Origin: Dioscorea cayenensis subsp. rotundata
Taxonomy: Eukaryota; Streptophyta; Magnoliopsida; Dioscoreales; Dioscoreaceae
DNA: 64,000 nt
Reading direction: 5' to 3'
Assembly: GCF_009730915.1 (NCBI RefSeq)
Contig: NC_052477.1
Location: 18,181,688-18,245,687, forward strand
Shown here: positions 19,747 to 30,524 of the stretch, piece after piece
How the letters are laid out: each line of letters starts with the position of its first letter
Position numbering within the stretch: the first letter of the stretch is position 1
Translations under genes and position numbers: made by a program
Notes under the pieces: generated by a model
The model's database searches: none
What the model saw: the letters and a program-made list of their open reading frames with translations, nothing else
What the model was told of the DNA's origin: nothing

Positions 19747-21441
19747 CAAAGGCCACAAGGGAATCCCTACAGCGCAACTTATAATCCGGGGTGGAAATAC
19801 CACCCAAACTTTTCATGGAATCATGGGCAACAACAGAAAGCTGCACCACCTTCACAAGGTTCCCAAATGCAACAACCAATATTGAGAAGAGGTTCACTAC
19901 TGAAGATATACTTGCCAAGTTCATTATTAACACTGAATCAAGATTCAACAGCATAACTAGCAGTATGGATACTCAGTTCAGTAAGGTGAATGCTCAGCTT
20001 GCTCAACATGCCGGACAGTTCAATGAGATTGGCTCCATTTTGCGAAACCTTCAAGCCTCTGTACAATCCTTTGAGCACCAAGTGGGGCAGCTTGCTAAAG
20101 CTAATTCTGAACGACCTTCAGGTAGTCTCCCTAGAAACAGTAAGGAGAACCCAAGAGAGCACTTGAAGGCCATCGCCATTAGGAGCGGGAAACAGGTTGA
20201 GACAAGGGTCGGAGTTGACCCAAGTGTCAAGGAGACTAGGGTAGCCGAAGTGGAAGACCCTAACATAATGGAGAAAGTTATTGATAGAAGCAAGAAAAGT
20301 GAAGATAAGGAAATTCCATCAAAGGGTTCATCAAAGCCGTCGGAATACAAACCTCCAATTCCTTACCCGACTAGATTGAAGCAAGATAAGGAGGATGCTC
20401 AATTCAGAAAATTCATCACCATCTTCAAGCAACACCACATAAATATCCCGATAGTGGAAGCTTTAACTCAAATGCCCAAGTATGCCAAGTTCTTGAAAGA
20501 ATTGCTAACAAACAATAGAAAGTTGGTAGAAGAGGGCACAGTGGCACTCACGGGAAATTCCTCGGCCATTTTGGAGAAAAAGCTCCCACAAAAATTGAAG
20601 GATCCGGGAAGCTTCATAATCCCATGTGTACTTGAGGGTGGAGTCCAAGAAAATGCCCTTGCAGACTTGGGGGCAAGCATTAATGTTATGCCCTACACCA
20701 TGTACATGAAGCTTGGTCTTGATGAACTTAGACCCACAAGAATGATTTTACAATTGGCTGATCGATCAACAAGGAAGCCTCGTGGATTTGTAGAAGATGT
20801 GATTGTCCGGGTGGACAAATTTGTGTTTTTAGTGGATTTTGTCATCATGGATATTGATGAAGATGTGGAGACACCGTTGATTCTTGGTTGGCCATTCCTC
20901 ACTACCTCCGGTGCCCTAATTGACCTTAAAGGAGGAAAATTAACATTAAGAGTTGGTGAGGAAGAAGCAGTGTACACTCTACCGGCGGCCATGAAACACT
21001 CTTTAGACCATGATGACATGCTTTATTTTGTTGATGAAACCGAACTTTTAATTTCGATTGTGTGCAGGGAAGTATTATCATTAAACCCATTGGATGAGTA
21101 CTTGGGACGAGCTAGAAAATGAAGATCAAGAAGAACCTCACTCTCCTCTTCCAAGTTCCAATTTGAAGTGGCCAATGGATAAGGTTATGTGCACCAATGC
21201 CAAAGAAAAAGAAAAGAAAGATTCAATGTTGAAAAAGATTTGGAGGGAGGTTCGGGGAAAGAAGAAGAAAGGTAGTACTCATTCTCATCAAACACCTCAA
21301 GAAAAGAAGGTACAATCTTCACCTCCCTTTGTTCATGAAAAGTGTGAAGTTCATTCATTGATGTCTTTGAATTTACGGGGAAGAAAAAACAACAATTCAA
21401 TGATGACCAGGGGAAATTTCAAACTATTCGAGCCCCCATGA
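19747..21441 (+). pseudogene. A1 gag C-terminus and aspartic protease
   Basis: After a frame break near 19883 the frame runs to 21122: coiled coil-like Gag tail (FTTEDILAKFIINTESRFNS), VGQLAKANSERPSGSLP, PPIPYPTRLKQ, then the retropepsin. The catalytic segment reads ALADLGASINVMPYTMY: DSGA is DLGA, so the catalytic motif is changed, and the flap-side LILGRPFL reads LILGWPFL. A frame break near 21070-21100 separates the last part, 21094-21441, a Lys-rich tail that in A2 is continuous with the protease. Protease would process Gag. Confidence 0.88.
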
Positions 21442-21815
21442 GGTAAGTAACAAGGTTTGTCAAGCTCGCGACATTAAACAAGCGCTTCTTGGGAGGCAAC
21501 CCAAGCATTCGGGGGTTTATTTTCATGTTTGTGGGTTCTTTGTGTTCATGTTCTTGTTATTTTTTGTATTTTCTTAGAGTTGTTAGTTTGAATAAGTCCA
21601 TGCTCTCATTATTTTGTTTATCATGATCATTGTCCATGTGGTTGTTCACTTGATTTTATGGTGGAGTTGCACTTGTTTGGGCTATCATTTTATGTGTTAG
21701 ATCATAACTTTGAGCCATTATTTCATGGTGGAGATGATTTTAGAACCTTTTGTAACCATGGCCATGTGTTTGGAGAAGAAAAGAAGTCTTTAAACCAAGT
21801 TTTTAGGGCCTCACG
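21442..21815 (+). other. A1 internal non-coding spacer
   Basis: Follows the protease tail. It contains the motif AACAAGCGCTTCTTGGGAGG shortly after the stop (21477-21496), which is also present in A2, B (33429-33449) and, diverged, in E (48329). This is where pol would start in autonomous Athila; no pol motif is seen. Confidence 0.6.
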
Positions 21816-22110
21816 GCCTCTATGGGCAGCTCATAGAGGCAGCGAGAAAATTCTAGAAGCTTTTCACTACTCCTCGCGGGCTCTATGAGGAGTGCATAGA
21901 GACCATCAATACCGTCCAGAAATTTTTAACTAGCCTTCACGGGCTCTATGAGGAGTGCATAGAGACCATCAAGAAAATTCAGAAATTTTACAGTACTCCT
22001 CGCGGGCTCTATGAGGAGTGCATAGAGACCATCAAGAAAATTCAGAAACTTTTCACTACTCCTCGCGGGCTCTATGAGCACCTCATAGAGACCGTGAAGA
22101 CCCTTTTTCT
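21816..22110. repeat. 63-bp tandem hairpin repeats, five units (A1)
   Basis: CTCTATG starts units at 21818, 21881, 21944, 22007 and 22070, an exact 63-bp period. Each unit holds an inverted repeat, CTCTATG-7 nt-CATAGAG in most and GCCTCTATG-7 nt-CATAGAGGC in the first. As 63 is 21 codons, the minus strand is open from 22114 to 21926 with a 21-residue repeat (DGLYALLIEPARS). Element A2 has four units. Confidence 0.9.
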
Positions 22111-22621
22111 TCATGAGAACCTTGTCAACTTGTCTCTCTCCTCATTCTTCTTCTTCTTCAACCATGACCTAGCCTCCATGATCTACCTCTCCATGGCCGG
22201 ATCTCACTAAATACCATTCTAAATCATCTCCACATCTCCTTGGGAAGTAGATCTAGTGTTCTTCTTCAAGCTCCACTCTAGTGCTCTCATCCTTTGTTGG
22301 TATGAAGCTTATTGTGAATGAAAAATTTTCTTTTCTTTTCTTCTTGCTTTCTTGAGTTTTTGTGTGAATTGTTTCAAGCTTTTAGCTTGTATTTTGTGGT
22401 ATGAACATCATGTATTTGATTGATCTCGAATTTATGTACAAAATATTTCAAATTCATGATGTTGGGGAAACTCTTGCAAATTGAATAGTATCCATACGTG
22501 CTCGCTTATGCCCGTATGGATCCTATTCACCCCATTTTCTTCATGTTTCATCACTTTTCATGCCACATGATACACTCTCTTGGATTCCATTCATTCTTAT
22601 TTGAATTTTTATTGATGTAGG

Positions 22622-22834
22622 AATGCCACAAGTCAAGGAACTTGCCTCCAAACGTCCAAGAAACACTATGCCAACCCCGAAGAACCCCACTTTAAGCATG
22701 CTCATCATAAGGCTAAGTGTGGAGTTTGGAAGACCAAACTATGTGGCACACTTCATCACATAGATTGGGGTATTTTGGAGACATTTGGGACGGATGACCA
22801 ATTCAAGGAATTACTTTCACATGGGTTTTGGTGA
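22622..22834 (+). pseudogene. A1 70-codon frame behind a splice acceptor, possible ORF2 remnant
   Basis: A pyrimidine- and T-rich tract ending GATGTAG at 22620 precedes an open frame without its own in-frame ATG that ends TGA at 22832-22834. It includes KTKLCGTLHHIDWGILETFG and QFKELLSHGFW. The frame has exactly the same length in A2 (59621-59833). It occupies the place of the Athila ORF-1-like protein in B, so it may be a truncated relic, expressed by splicing if at all. A second, shorter ATG frame overlaps it. No database match can be claimed from the sequence alone. Confidence 0.45.
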
Positions 22835-24410
22835 ATCTATTCTTAATTGATGATCATACCTTTTACCAATTTACTTTTGAGGTTTTTGAACAATTTTTGA
22901 AGCACACCGTGACAACCACATCTTCAACATCTTGTGATGACTACTTGGACATTTGAGCATGGACATTTGTTTTTATTTCTCTAGTTTATTGTCTTGCTTT
23001 TACTTTTTTTATGCAAGTGTGTTTGTTTGCTTGATTTCAATAAGTTGGTGAGGGGATGCCCTACCAACCTTGTGTAGAACTCTACTACTCTTTATCTAGT
23101 ATTTTTTGTTTGTTGACTACTCCCTATTATGTATTCTTGCAATCTTAATTTTTGTTTGGATTGATGATGCCCCTTATGCCTTGCAGGGCATTAAGGGAGT
23201 TTGGTGAGCCTCCCCACATTCCATGGAGGCCGGACGCGACATGAAACGCTTGCGACACCTTTGGTTCGGGTCACTCCTCACCGTGTGCACAAGATTAACA
23301 GGGGAAGTTTGTTCCACCCTCCTCCATTGTTTTCATTGCATATATTACCATGCTTTTCATGATTAGTGTACATTGGGGACAATGTACATCACTAGGTGGG
23401 GGATGGGTGTATTTTATGATCTAGGTTATTATTTGCATTCTAGTTTACCCATGATGGCTTGTTTATTATTGTAAGACTCTTATAGCATGGATTAATGATT
23501 GATTTGAGTTACATATTTGTTGTTGTACTCTATGGAATCATGTTTTCACCTTTAGTATTGTCTTGTACACTGGATCTTGTGTTGATGCCCTGGGAATAGA
23601 CAACATGACTACTCTATCTCTCTTGATTGCTTAACACACAACTTTGAGTACTTGGCCTTAGAATTCTAAGTTCTTTCTTTCAATGAACTCTTAAGAACTT
23701 CCGAGTCTTGTTGAGCTAGCCCTAGTTTTGTGGCTTGTAGTGTAGTCTGAAGGCGTGATCTAGGGTGATTGTGAAAAAAAAAAAAAAAATGAAAATGAAA
23801 GAGAAATGAAAAAGTGAAAAGAGTAAAAAGAAAAATGAGTCTATGTCAGTATTCCTCTGCTAATGAAGCATGAATGAGTCTATGTAGACTGTAATCGAGC
23901 AGTTGGGTGGCTCTTGTGCCTAACCAGCATGTGCACCCTCCAGAAAGATTTTTAGTGTAGTCTATGTTAGTCGAACTCGAAAAAGAAAGAAAATAAAATG
24001 GAATGAAAATAAAAACCCTAGTGATCTTTTTGGCTACCTACTAGAGGTTTTGAGAAGAATAGGGAATTAGTTCGAGTTCAAGACTTGGAAGGATCTTACT
24101 TGTTCATTGAATTAGCGCTTAGCATTTTAGGACTTAGTACTCTTTTCAAGTGGAGTGATTAGCATCTAGAGCTGTACTCATTGGAGTCAGTCGACTAGAC
24201 CAAGTCAGGGTAGATGAAATACAAGGTTCACACACACGGCACAGACATATACGAGATGAGACAGAATCTTTCTGTTGTGCTTACTGCGTGTAACTCATCA
24301 TCTAGTTATCATTTTCCATGCTTGTAGAGTCTTGTATTTATTTGAGCCGGAGGTGATACACTTAGCCACTTATCATTATCTTTGTTTTTCATGATGTGTT
24401 TGCTTGGGGA
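22835..24410 (+). other. A1 3' internal non-coding region
   Basis: No protein motif seen. It contains the 22-nt inverted repeat at 23367-23388 followed by AGGTGGGGGATGGG, an A-rich tract (23774-23832), and a region of repeated stop codons. Both the inverted repeat and the order are shared with A2. Confidence 0.55.
23367..23388. repeat. Conserved inverted repeat TGTACATTG-GGGA-CAATGTACA
   Basis: Perfect 9-bp arms around GGGA, followed by a purine-rich AGGTGGGGGATGGG. The same sequence occurs at 36505-36526 in family B and, with one mismatch, at 60354-60375 in A2. It may be a secondary polypurine or structural element. Confidence 0.8.
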
Positions 24411-24438
24411 CAAGCAAATGCTTAGGTGTGGGGATATT
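24411..24438 (+). other. A1 polypurine tract region
   Basis: GACAAGCAAATGCTTAGGTG and TGGGGATATT immediately precede the 3' LTR. The corresponding B sequence ends AAGTGTGGGAGAGTT. The G-rich part is the probable plus-strand primer. Confidence 0.65.
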
Positions 24439-26103
24439 TGATAAGTGTCTAAATGTACGTATTTGAGTGTATGCATTTGTTACCTCTAGCATGTATTTTT
24501 ATTAGAATTGATGCCCGTTTTGTGCTTAATCGTGTGTTATTTGCTTTGTAGGGCACGGGAACACCATGGATGACACGAGGATATTATTCGGGTGAAAAAG
24601 AGAAGAAAACCAGGGTGCGGTACTGTAGGGTATTCAATGTAGTAAAGCACTGTAGATGGGAGTACTGTAGCATCAACACTGCAGCAAGATTACTGTAGCT
24701 TCCACTGCAGCACCTGGAGAGTTTCAAGTCAGGATTTGGATCATGGCATACGGCCTCAATGCTGCCCGGTATAGAGCTTGGGATGATCACTGTAGCTATA
24801 ATAGAAGATATTTACTTGATGGAGTTTGCCTACCCCAAATAGTGTCAATGTTGAGCTCCATAGCGAGTGGTATGGCACTCAGGATGGAGGCCATAGCGAG
24901 TGGTATAGCACTCAGGATGGAGGCCATAGGGAGTGGTATAGCACTTGGTATAGCACTCAGGATGGGGGCCATAGGGAGTGGTATAGCACACGGGATGGAG
25001 GCCATCAAAGGGGTATGATGAGTGGTATATAGAGGGATTTTTGGAGAAAGATTGGAGACTTTTTGGCTGGACTTCTTGGAGACTCTAGGGCAGACTTTTG
25101 AAGGGTTTTTAGCAGCTAGCACTTGGAGGAAAGAGAGAAATGAAGACACCACTCTTTGGGAGAGTTTGGCTTGAAGCTTGGGAAGATCAAGAGCTTGAAC
25201 TTAAAGGGGAAGCCCCATCATCAAAGGAGGAGAAGCATTCGGCATCTCTAGGGCTAGAAGAAGCATCATTCGGCTGACATTCTCTCTCCTCTCCATCATT
25301 CAGACTAGGGAGTGTCATTTATGCATTTACTTCTTGCTTTTGTTGTGTTTGAGATACTTATTTGTATGATGGAACACTAGACCCCCACGGGCACCGGATG
25401 TAGGTGAACCTTGGGGGGTTCATCTTGTATTTTGGATGCTACATTTATATTTGATATGCATTGGTGTGATTTATGATTTGGCTCATTGTGTTTCATGCCT
25501 AGAACTATTATGTGGAGAAATCCATAGTTCTTGTTTGAGTTGTACATGTGGACGTGACTAGATCGTTAATGAGCTAATAGGGGTATTTGTTGACCAACAT
25601 GCCGAGAAATTGGGTGTAGGTAGCCCCTCCGAACCATGAGGATAAACTTAGGTTAAGTGTGTCCTTGTTGCATGATCTCCATTCACTTAATGCAATCGTA
25701 GGAATATGATTAAGGAGAGATCCTTGTCATCATTTGTACGGGATTAGGGTTTAGCCGCCGAGAAATTGGGGTTGAACTATTGTTGAGGTCCGTCGGTCTA
25801 ATCACCCGTGCCATGTATTTTCATGCTTCCTTATATCTTGATGACCCCTCTTGGGAATCCTCATCCCTAGGCCTATTCTTATCATCATTGCTCTTATGAT
25901 TTTCTTGCTTGACTTGGAGTTGTTACACTTGTGTTTTATTTACAATCTTCTTGTATTAGATTAGTATACCATGTTTGAATTGTAAGGTTAGAAAGTGAGT
26001 GATGGAGGAGTAATAGGAGCTCCTTAACCCCGTGGAATATGATCCTTGGGCTTTTGCTCAAGGTATTACTTGGCGACCCCGTACACTTGCGGGTGATCAA
26101 TCA
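24439..26103 (+). repeat. A1 3' LTR
   Basis: TGATAAGTGTC to GATCAATCA, followed by the GCCTA duplication. Similar to 16902-18581 throughout, with scattered substitutions and a deletion near 25556 that removes the CTACTCGCGTGTA segment present in the other A LTRs. Confidence 0.9.
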
Positions 26104-26953
26104 GCCTACCACATGGATGTGTGCTCGGACATGTGGCCTCAAGAGAAGTTTTGTACTATAGCAAAATTACTGTTCATGCGCCCGTGTGGAAATTCCATGC
26201 ACCCACGTGGAAATTCCTGCATCCCACGTGGGCGCGTGAAAAATCCTCATGGGCGCGTGGTAGCTCATGACAAACGCGATCTAAGGCCTATAAATAGCCG
26301 TTTTGCCTTATTCTTTCTCATCTTTTGCACGACCATAGAGGGGTGAGACGACTAGGGTTTGGAGAGGAGCTCTTTGTGGATTTGGATTCTCTTCGTCACC
26401 AACTTTGATCGATTCCTCCTCCGTCATAGCATCAAGGAAGCCACAAGTGAACCTAGCTTCGGAGTGGGTCTTTCAAGACATCGAATATCTCCATCAAGGC
26501 CATCAGTTCATATATATGGGGGTTTATTTCTATGGTTTTAATATACTTTCATTCATTGATGGTGTGTTTTGTATGTTGCTCTATGGAGAGCTAAAACCCT
26601 AGAGGGTATTTGGGCTTGTAAACTCTAGGATTCTCATCTTTTGTGGATTTGCTTAGTGTTTCTATTTAATCCGAGTTTGATTAAGTTTTAATATTGATTG
26701 TCTAATGCTTGCTTGCCTTATTGATCTTTTGGTTATTTGGTTTGCTTGATTTGTTACCTTGGTGAGTGAGAGGTCTCCATTAGGGTTAGAATCTCAAGAT
26801 TGAAGAGGGTTGAGAGGGCGAGTCATGAGATAGTGAGCATTCCCTTTCCCCTCCGATTGGTGTATTCTATCTCCGTTCCCTAAGCTCTATGCAACCATAT
26901 TTGGTGTGAGGCATGAGATTGAGAGATTTCTCCGCCGGGACCTTGTAGGAGTT
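26104..26953 (+). repeat. Family C LTR, second segment
   Basis: Continues the LTR begun at 16532 after the GCCTA duplication. It carries CCCGTGTGGAAATTCC and CCCACGTGGAAATTCC palindromic modules (26165-26260), a TATA box and a downstream CT-rich leader. It is cut at 26953 by element B; the six bases before B (GGAGTT) and after it (GGGGTT, 40743-40748) match at five positions. Confidence 0.7.
26289..26297 (+). promoter_or_regulatory. TATA box of family C LTR
   Basis: TATAAATAG follows the palindromic modules and precedes a CT-rich leader, as in the B LTRs (TATTTAAAA at 27540-27548; TATATATAA at 38000-38008) and E (TATTTAAGG at 51359-51367). Good match to a plant core promoter; initiation site not determined. 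Confidence 0.6.
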
Positions 26954-28804
26954 TGATAAGTGCTTGTGCGATATGAATGTGAAGCGTTCATTCCTTATGT
27001 TGAGCATTACTTTTCTCGGGTTTTTACACTAATATGTGTATGTTACTTTCGTGCAGGTAGGGTTGTGAGGCCGAGTATGAAGGAAAGAAGCCAATGTGGA
27101 TCGTAATGCACCGATTTTGGAGGAAATCTTGCTAAGGTTCAAATGCGAAGACATAGGTCGGGTGTGAGATGCTAGAGTGTGTGCCAACCTTCTCATATTC
27201 TAGTTGGTACATCCATTTGTAGGGGCACAAGGGCAGTCACACTCGAGCATTTCCGACTTATACACATAGAACAAGAGCTCCACCAACTTGTCTATTATTG
27301 AAGAAGCAAGTGATCCATGACGTGAACATGTGCCCGTTTGCGTTACCCCAATGAAAGTATGTATTCGGGAAGCTATTCAGGCCGGATACTGCCGAAGAGC
27401 AATGTAGCAAAGTACTGTAGCAATACTGTTCACATCCGGCCGAGTAAACAGGAATTCAGAGAATCCACACGGGCGTGTGGAAATTCCACATGGGCGTGTG
27501 AAAAATCCATAGGCCCGTGTAGTCGCCCGACTCCAGCCCTATTTAAAACCGATTTAGCCCAGATTTAAGTATTCTTTTCTCCATCTTTTCCTCAACTTGA
27601 GAGAGGGCTTCGGCTAGGGTTTTCAAGTGTATTGGCTAGGGTTTTGGAGAGGTTCTACGGTTCTGACATCACGCATCATTTGGAAGAAGGTTATTGGGAG
27701 AGTTTTCGTCGGCACCGATCCGGCGAGGTGCATCCTAGGCGGACTAAGGATCCCTTGCGATGAGTAGAGGATTCTCCACAAGACCATCTATACGACCATC
27801 GAGGGGGTTTTTCTATGGATTTATTGCTTTTATATTCTATTTCTTTGATTGTATTTAGCTCCATGGAGAGCTAAACCACTAGTGGGTACTTGGGTATTTG
27901 TGAACCCTAGGATGTATTTGTTTCATTGAATCTTTTTATTATGCTTTCAATTAATTGATGTTTATTGTGAGTTCCAACCTTGAATGCTTGATTGTATGAA
28001 CATTTCCCCTAGAGTGACACTAGGGTTGAGAATTCTCGTTGGTAACCTTGTGAGTGAGTGACACACCACTAGCGTTAGACAAAGCTAGGTTGGAGAGGGT
28101 TGAGAGGGTGAGTCAAGAGGTACAGGAGCGTCCCCTTTCCCCTCTGACGTGATAGATTCTACGTCCGTTCCTCGAGTTCTTTGCGGCCATAATAGAGTGA
28201 ATGGTCTGAGGGATGACCCTCCGCTAGGGCTTAGTTGCAAGTGCAACGAAGTGAAGCAATGAGGTGATCTTAGTATCTAGGGCTTAATCGTGGTTAGGGA
28301 CCTTCCACCTGTACCAAAGGGTTAGGTCTATAATTAGGAAAAGATTTATCACTTGGAATCCCTAGAGCTCATTGCAACTCTATGCGAGTGCGAGGTGTTG
28401 AGATTGATCAATTTCTCCTCCGGGATATGTATAGAGTTAGGCATAGTTGACCTTAGATTTGGGACTATGTAATGAAGGATTTCCACGACTCACTATTGCA
28501 TTGATTAGGAAGTACAATAGAGGGTTCTTGCACTTGAAGCGATCATCCTAGGCGGGGCATTATCCGAGTACCCCATCTTTATCGATTGCCTTACCTTCTC
28601 CTTTACTTGTGCTCTCTTACTTGTTAATTTTACTTGTGAGAATTGAATCATTCTCACACTTATCACTATTGATTTTTCACATAGCTAAGAAGCGGGTTAA
28701 GTGTTTTTATTCCCTACTCCCTGTGGATTCGATACCCGCTCATCCGGGATTATTACTTCGACAAATCCGTGCACTTGCGGGATATACGCAAGGGGACCTT
28801 GTCA
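26954..28804 (+). repeat. B 5' LTR
   Basis: TGATAAGTGCTTGTGCG to GGGACCTTGTCA. Contains CACACGGGCGTGTGG and CACATGGGCGTGTG modules at 27467-27502, two CTGTAGC-like words before them (27418-27430), and a TATA-like TATTTAAAA at 27540. TTTCGTGCAG at about 27048-27057 resembles a splice acceptor. Confidence 0.88.
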
Positions 28805-28810
28805 AGTTTT

Positions 28811-28828
28811 TGGCGCCGTTGCCGTGGA
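28811..28828 (+). other. B primer binding site (tRNA-Asp type)
   Basis: TGGCGCCGTTGCC at six bases from the LTR, then GTGGA; the match is as expected for an Athila-lineage element, with one T in the G-run. Confidence 0.85.
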
Positions 28829-28954
28829 ATAGGCGTTTAGAGATACTTTGCACTTTGTTTTCTTAGCTATTTCACCATACATTCTATTTCCTATCTTCTT
28901 ATTCTATCATCGTTCTGATTTCTTTTTCTTTCTTTTTGGGTGCAGCTCTAGGTT

Positions 28955-30524
28955 ATGACTCGAGGGAATCCTTCAATATTGGTTGAAAGAGATCCTGAGC
29001 TTGAACGTACACTTAGAAGAAAAGGGAAAGAGCTTGTGCAAGAACAGTCTAATTTAGCTGATTTGGAAGTGGAAGGATATGAAAACATGGCAGAATAGAA
29101 TGAGCAACAACGAACATTATCCGATTATGCCAGACCTTCAGTGTTGGGGACACAATCGAGTATTGTGCGCCCTCGATTACTGACTCGAACTTTGAGGTGA
29201 TAGTGCATTCATCCACATGTTATAGCAATCCATACAGCTTTAGCGGTTTGGCCGATGAGGATCCAAAGCAGATCATATAGAGAGTTTTCTCGAGGTGTGT
29301 GATATCGTCGAAGATAAACGGAGTGACGGATGATGCCATCAAGTTGAGAGCCTTCCCATTTTTCCCTAAAGTGAGAGAGCGAAGCGTGGCTACACTCATT
29401 ACCTAGAGCATCGATTACCACATGGGAGGAGATGGTAGAAGCTTTTCTTGCCCGTTATTTCCCTCCCAGAAAATTTGCAAAGCTTAGGAATGAGATCTCA
29501 TCCTTTTTTCAGTTAGAATTGGAGTCTCTATTTGAGACATGGGAAAGGTTCAAGGAGCTCCTGAGAAAGTGCCCGCAACACGGATTCCCGGAGTGGATGA
29601 TTGTTCAAAACTTTTATAATGGTTTGAACCCGAGTACAAGGCAACTCTTGGATGCGGCAGCAGGAGATACCTTAGGTAGCAAAACCCCGATGAAGCTCGG
29701 TAGTTAATTGAAGAAATGGGGTTAAACATCTACCAATGGAACGCTAGGAAGAAGAAAAAAGTGGCCGGTCTCCATGAAATAGATGCGGTAACTTCATTGG
29801 CTTCTCAAGTGGAGAGTTTGAGTAAGAAGTTAGATCTTCTAACTTCAAATAGAGTGGCGGCCATGACTAATTGCAACGGGTGTGGTGGAGGACATGCTCT
29901 CTCCGATTGCCCGATCTCTATCAGTGATGTTTCTTCGGTGGAGAACGTTGATTTTGTAGGTAATGGCATGAGACCTCAAAGAAACCCATATAGCAATACC
30001 TATAATTCGGGTTGGAAAAATCATCCCAATTTCTCATGGAGTAATCAGGGTCCACAAAAGGCCATGGGGCCACCGGGTTTCCAACAACAATAACAACAAG
30101 CCCCTCAGGTGAAAAACAGAGTCTCAGGTTTGGAAACCCAAATGATTGACTTAGAGAAGCACTTGGCTAGATTTGTGCAATCTGCAAATACAAGGTTTGA
30201 ATCAGTCGAGGCTACACTTCGCAACCACACCGCTTCTTTGCATAACATTGAAAATCAGGTGGGGCAAATTGTGAAGTCCCTCTTTGAAAGACCACATGGA
30301 AGCTTGCCGAGCAATATAGAGACCAACCCTAGAGAGCATGTGAAGGCGATCACTTTGAGAAGTGGTCGTGAGGTTGAAGGTAGGCTTCGAAGTGAGAAGC
30401 CAAAAGAACACGCACCCGAGGTTATAGAGGTAGAAGAGGGGACGAGCAAAGAGAAAGAGGTGGCACCCCCACCTTTCAAGCCAAGAATGCCCTATCCCTC
30501 TAGATTGAAAATGACCAGGGGGAT
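28955..30524 (+). pseudogene. B gag, with several stops
   Basis: The ATG at 28955 opens MTRGNPSILVERDPELERTL followed by RRKGKELVQEQS, but a TAG follows at about codon 48 and more frame breaks occur by 29430. Frame 29432-29707 keeps FLARYFPPRKFAKLRNEISS and WERFKELLRKCPQHGFPEW. Frame 29716-30093 keeps a CNGCGGGHALSDC knuckle. Frame 30109-30524 keeps the Gag tail VSGLETQMIDLEKHLARFVQ and NQVGQIVKSLFERPHGSLPS. A reversed solo LTR (B') splits the tail at 30524. Confidence 0.85.

Larger units (their letters stand above)
16902..26103 (+). mobile_element. Family A1: non-autonomous Athila-type retrotransposon, full length
   Basis: LTRs of 1680 bp (16902-18581) and 1665 bp (24439-26103) and duplication GCCTA on both sides. 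The 5.9-kb internal region has a tRNA-Asp-type primer site, gag, aspartic protease, a 63-bp hairpin repeat array, a short frame behind a splice acceptor, a conserved inverted repeat and a purine tract. I find no reverse transcriptase, RNase H or integrase motif on either strand. It would have needed enzymes from an autonomous relative. It is inserted in the family C LTR. Confidence 0.9.

Noticed and set aside
24584..24790. tRNA-like or rRNA-like genes in the LTRs
   Set aside because: I looked for cloverleaf and conserved rRNA words; only the tRNA-complementary primer sites next to the LTRs were found.
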